A stretch of DNA of 64,000 nt from Cyanoderma ruficeps (Eukaryota > Chordata > Aves > Passeriformes > Timaliidae): positions 9,019,496 through 9,083,495 of the forward strand of contig VZDJ01000052.1 of NCBI GenBank assembly GCA_008694505.1. The letters run 5' to 3'. This document shows positions 61,201 through 64,000 of this stretch, in pieces (within the stretch, counting starts at the first letter, position 1; each line of letters opens with the position of its first letter). Under the pieces are notes generated by a model, which was not told the origin of the DNA, made no database searches, and worked only from the letters and a program-made list of their open reading frames with translations. The translations under genes were made by a program, and so were the position numbers.

Positions 61201-63681
61201 AACCATCTACCACCAGCAAAGACCAACCATATCCCAGAGTAACAAATAAGAAGGCAGCACAAAATTTTTCTCCTTAGCACCTGCACATCACTTGACATTT
61301 TGATTCCTTTTATGCCTTTTAACTCATGCACAAAGCTATACTTGCCCAAAATGTGATCCTCTTCAGCATTTTTCCGTTGGGTTTTTGCAAAGCCATATGG
61401 CAATAGTAAAGGAAAATCAGCCTTGCAAAGAACTGGTTACCTTCAGCCCAACTAATTTCTCTTCAGAAATTAACCTGAGCTCATTTTCTACACATTCAAC
61501 TGCTTAAATCCATTTAACACAGTTACCTGAAACGGCTTTTGGTAAATTTCTTCCATAGCTAGTCTTCCATATTCTGTAAACAACTGAAAGAAAGAGCAGT
61601 GTAAGGGTGTGTCACATAGAAAACAGATTTTTCTGCTCTGAAATATTCTATTATGTCACTAAAAAATAAAAGCATTTAATCTTATATCTTACTACAGATT
61701 GAGAATAGCCAACAAACCTCAATAATGAGTACACCAACCCTCAATAAGCTTCAGGTAGGAGACTTAATTCCCACAGGCTTCACAATGCCATTCCTGAACT
61801 GTCAACACACTGCAGTTTTAAGTGGGTGGCTTGTGGGCTATTCTCAGAGAAAAGCTGGCTGCATTTCTCACCAAGCCAGCTTCCAACTCTTGCTTCCTAG
61901 GCTAAGCCTGTCTAACATTTGCCCCTTACTTCCCACAAAAGGTTTATTCCTGGAAATCCCAGGGAACTTGGCTCTAGCCAATGTATCAGACATTGAAATA
62001 CAAGCCAAGTTCAGCAGCTTCTCAGGTCTCTGCTCCAGCCCGTGACCTTAACTAACAATTGTTCCTTCCCTCCAGCAGAAAGGCAAGGCTCAGCTGTCTT
62101 CCTCTTGCTGCCTTCACCATCTTTAACAGCAGCAGCAGCATCATTCCGTGCTGGCCTGAGCAGCCAAAGCAGCCACAAGAGCAGGGATTAGGGATAACTG
62201 TGCTGGCTGTACAGCACAGCAGCACTGCCAGGGGTCCCTCCTCACAGACACTGGAGCTTCAGATGATGGAAGGCACCAGAATTCATCATTCTGCACTGAA
62301 CTAACTCCTGCAGCATCTCAGGTAAGTGACGGCTCAAAGGACAGTTCCAGGGTTGATCACAAGAGCACCTGGGAACTTACAAGAGTAATTTAACACAAGA
62401 ACTTCCAAGCCCTTGTCACCTCCAGCAAAAGCAGCTGTGAAGTGGCCAAGCACCCACAAGAGTCTGGTTTCTTTGCCCCAAAGTCTTCACCTCATTCACT
62501 TCCCTGCTCAATGCAAAAGGCAGTCAAACACTAACAGTATTTCACAATTACATAAATTCCTGTTAAAACAGAAATATGGAATTTCTTTCCCCCAGACCAC
62601 GATTCCCTGCTGCAACTATTAAATGCATGGGTGTCTCCTACCCAGTGCTTTTATTTATCATTCTTCCCTTCCTTCCCTCAAATCTCACCCTCCAGTAGAA
62701 CAGAAACAGATTGTTTTATTCAGATTACACTGAGGCTGTTAAAGGACCAAAGTCTCGAGGGAAGCCTGGCTTTCAAATAATTACCTACAGATTTTTTTGT
62801 TTTCAGTGTTTGGTTGGGATTTTTTGGGGTGGGAAGGGGGGTGTTGGCCCAGTGATACAACCCTGCTAATTGAGAACAGCTTCATAAGACCCCTTTTAGT
62901 TAGTGCTCTTCTACTTCTGTTGTAGCACTGAAGACACACAGAAGAGTTTTTAGCTGTGACAAGGTCATGGCCTTGGCATTTGGTAATACACAAGATATTC
63001 TCTAAAGCTACAGGCTTTAAGTTAAGGAGCTATGGTTCTTGCACCATTTATATGAATTCAGACTTCAGTGTCCTTCGACCACAATGTTCCATTAGAGGAT
63101 TAAAACCCCATGGGGAACAACATTCTCCTGCTTTTATTTCTAAGCAGAAATAAAACTCTGCAGGAGTTTCTCAGCTGAAAAACCAGAGGTGGCTTCTGGG
63201 CAGAAGACTCTTCCTGGTCTGACCCAAACTGCAACACTTCCTTACAAACTGGTTATGAAATAACACCCACTTTACTATTTTAAGAAAAAAGTGAAACACT
63301 GGAATTTCACCATTAATTATTTCCATAAATCATTTTCCTTTCTCATTTTTTCAGGAATTTCAGAACTTGCAATACAGATAACAGAGTTTAAAAGAATCAG
63401 CCAGATTAGATGCCTGTGCTATTTTACCTCTACACTGGCACAGTAGAAGCATCATGGAGATAATGCAAACAGTTTTTACAGACTGTACCAGTTTTACTAT
63501 CAGGTCAAATTCAGTGTTTTACATGAAGCAGTAAACAGCTCCCAAGTCAGTTCCACAAACAGTAACTTCTAGAACAGTGTCAAGGCTATCAGTTTAGAAA
63601 TAGTTTAACATAAATTCACCATACTCCTACCTGCAAATGTTGAAGGTCATCTTCCTGAATATTCTGAGACAAGTTGTACAC
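52180..63681 (-). CDS. ATL2: Atlastin-2, 3' part (middle domain, membrane hairpin, alternative tails)
   Basis: Dynamin-like GTPase that fuses ER tubules. Exons in transcript order: 63681-63631, 61583-61527, 60939-60847, 60589-60451, 59846-59719, 57646-57590, 56855-56784, 54588-54157, then either 52820-52713 or 52299-52180; all borders and phases fit. The N-terminal GTPase exons (P-loop, switches) lie right of the window. Seen here: the G4 Arg-Asp in [18 protein letters not shown], the GTPase end and three-helix bundle ([59 protein letters not shown]), then [31 protein letters not shown] and two hydrophobic hairpin segments up to [18 protein letters not shown]2 rather than ATL1 or ATL3 follows from the linker and from both tails. 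Confidence 0.95.
52713..52820 (-). CDS. ATL2: ATL2 proximal alternative terminal exon (tail ending KKKN)
   Basis: After acceptor TTTTAG it reads [20 protein letters not shown], then [15 protein letters not shown] and TAG: 35 residues in the phase of the preceding exon. It matches the known shorter-tail form of mammalian ATL2. It is strongly basic and ends in a KKxx-type ER-retrieval sequence. The exon is short and easily missed. Confidence 0.9.
   Translation of the reverse strand: MFSKLFEVLRRRTVRRALTSVPRQRLSSNNNKKKN
54157..54588 (-). CDS. ATL2: ATL2 large exon: helix bundle end and membrane hairpin
   Basis: 432-nt, phase-0 exon from [17 protein letters not shown] to [12 protein letters not shown]. 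It carries the three-helix-bundle end and both transmembrane segments (around [19 protein letters not shown] and [20 protein letters not shown]) separated by a very short luminal turn, as expected of atlastins. It is the common exon before the alternative tails. Confidence 0.96.
54693..55245 (+). mobile_element. Solo-LTR-like repeat, copy 2
   Basis: Inverted relative to the copy at 39431-39968. It runs from about TGCTGGAGCCCTGGG through TGTGCTCACAGGCACTG to GAATTAATAAACATCTGAG (AATAAA-type signal) and CATTTAATCCCAACCCTG. It lies in the ATL2 intron about 100 bases upstream (gene sense) of the 54157-54588 exon. No internal retroviral genes are present. Confidence 0.8.
55246..56783 (-). other. 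ATL2: ATL2 intron
   Basis: No exon or clear repeat seen; AT-rich intronic sequence. Confidence 0.5.
57647..59718 (-). other. ATL2: ATL2 intron
   Basis: No exon seen. It includes a poly(A) run at about 59093-59109, possibly the trace of a retroposed sequence but without a recognisable body. Confidence 0.5.
61584..63630 (-). other. ATL2: ATL2 intron
   Basis: 2 kb with no recognisable exon or repeat; ORFs here are chance frames. Confidence 0.5.
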
Positions 63682-64000
63682 CTGCAAGAGACAGAGAATT
63701 ACTGTCACATGAAGCCACTGTCTTACATTCATATAGTCTCTTTCACACATTGAGTATTTCTGCTCCCTGCAGAAGAAGTGTAACTACCCAAAAGTCAGTA
63801 AGTAGAAAGGTGCCACAGAACACATCTCAAACAAAAGTCACCTCCCTATTCAAAAACAATCCACCAGAGCCAACTCCACAGAACAGAAGTAGTGTTCTAC
63901 ATACCCCTGTCCCTTTTAGGTTGTGGCATGAAGAAAGTCACTTGTCAGCCCTCAAAAACCTGCTCACTTTTGGCACTTCTAAGGCACAAGCTTAGAAGTA

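Overview
The window is vertebrate nuclear DNA, most likely from a bird and plausibly a songbird. The reasons are ordinary GT-AG introns, very compact GC-rich genes with CpG-island promoters, 3'-end fragments of CR1 LINEs (one with the typical ATTCTGTG-like tail), and two copies of an endogenous-retrovirus-type LTR repeat. I recognise five protein genes from their exons; exon edges below were read by hand from splice sites and reading phase.

Layout. (1) 3119-15207, plus strand: the 3' half of a Na+/Ca2+ exchanger gene (SLC8/NCX family). It carries two mutually exclusive exons (A and B), two micro-exons and the last transmembrane exons, and enters the window from the left. A long 3'UTR follows, perhaps reaching about 25.9 kb. 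(2) 27796-29539, plus: complete GINS1 (PSF1), seven exons in 1.75 kb, with a 15-bp minisatellite just upstream and E2F, CCAAT and GC boxes at the start. (3) 31014-40125, minus: a ninein-like coiled-coil gene (NINL), tail to tail with GINS1. Its eleven recognisable exons form one continuous frame, but the EF-hand N-terminal half is not found, and what looks like one decayed upstream exon lies at about 40.4 kb. (4) 42617-48838, plus: complete EIF4A3, twelve exons, head to head with NINL across two CpG islands separated by a CR1 fragment. (5) 52180-63681, minus: the 3' part of atlastin-2 (ATL2), with two alternative terminal exons that give different C-termini; its 5' end lies beyond the right edge.

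The genes do not form a pathway: calcium extrusion, replicative helicase (CMG), centrosome/microtubule organisation, exon-junction complex and ER membrane fusion. The most interesting points are the identity of the NCX paralogue (it looks like neither NCX2 nor NCX3, and its CBD2 end differs from NCX1; NCX4 is a candidate), the shortened NINL beside EIF4A3, the conserved A/B and terminal-exon switches, and three isolated N characters, one of which sits in a 7-base insertion that breaks the last exchanger codons and is probably an assembly join.
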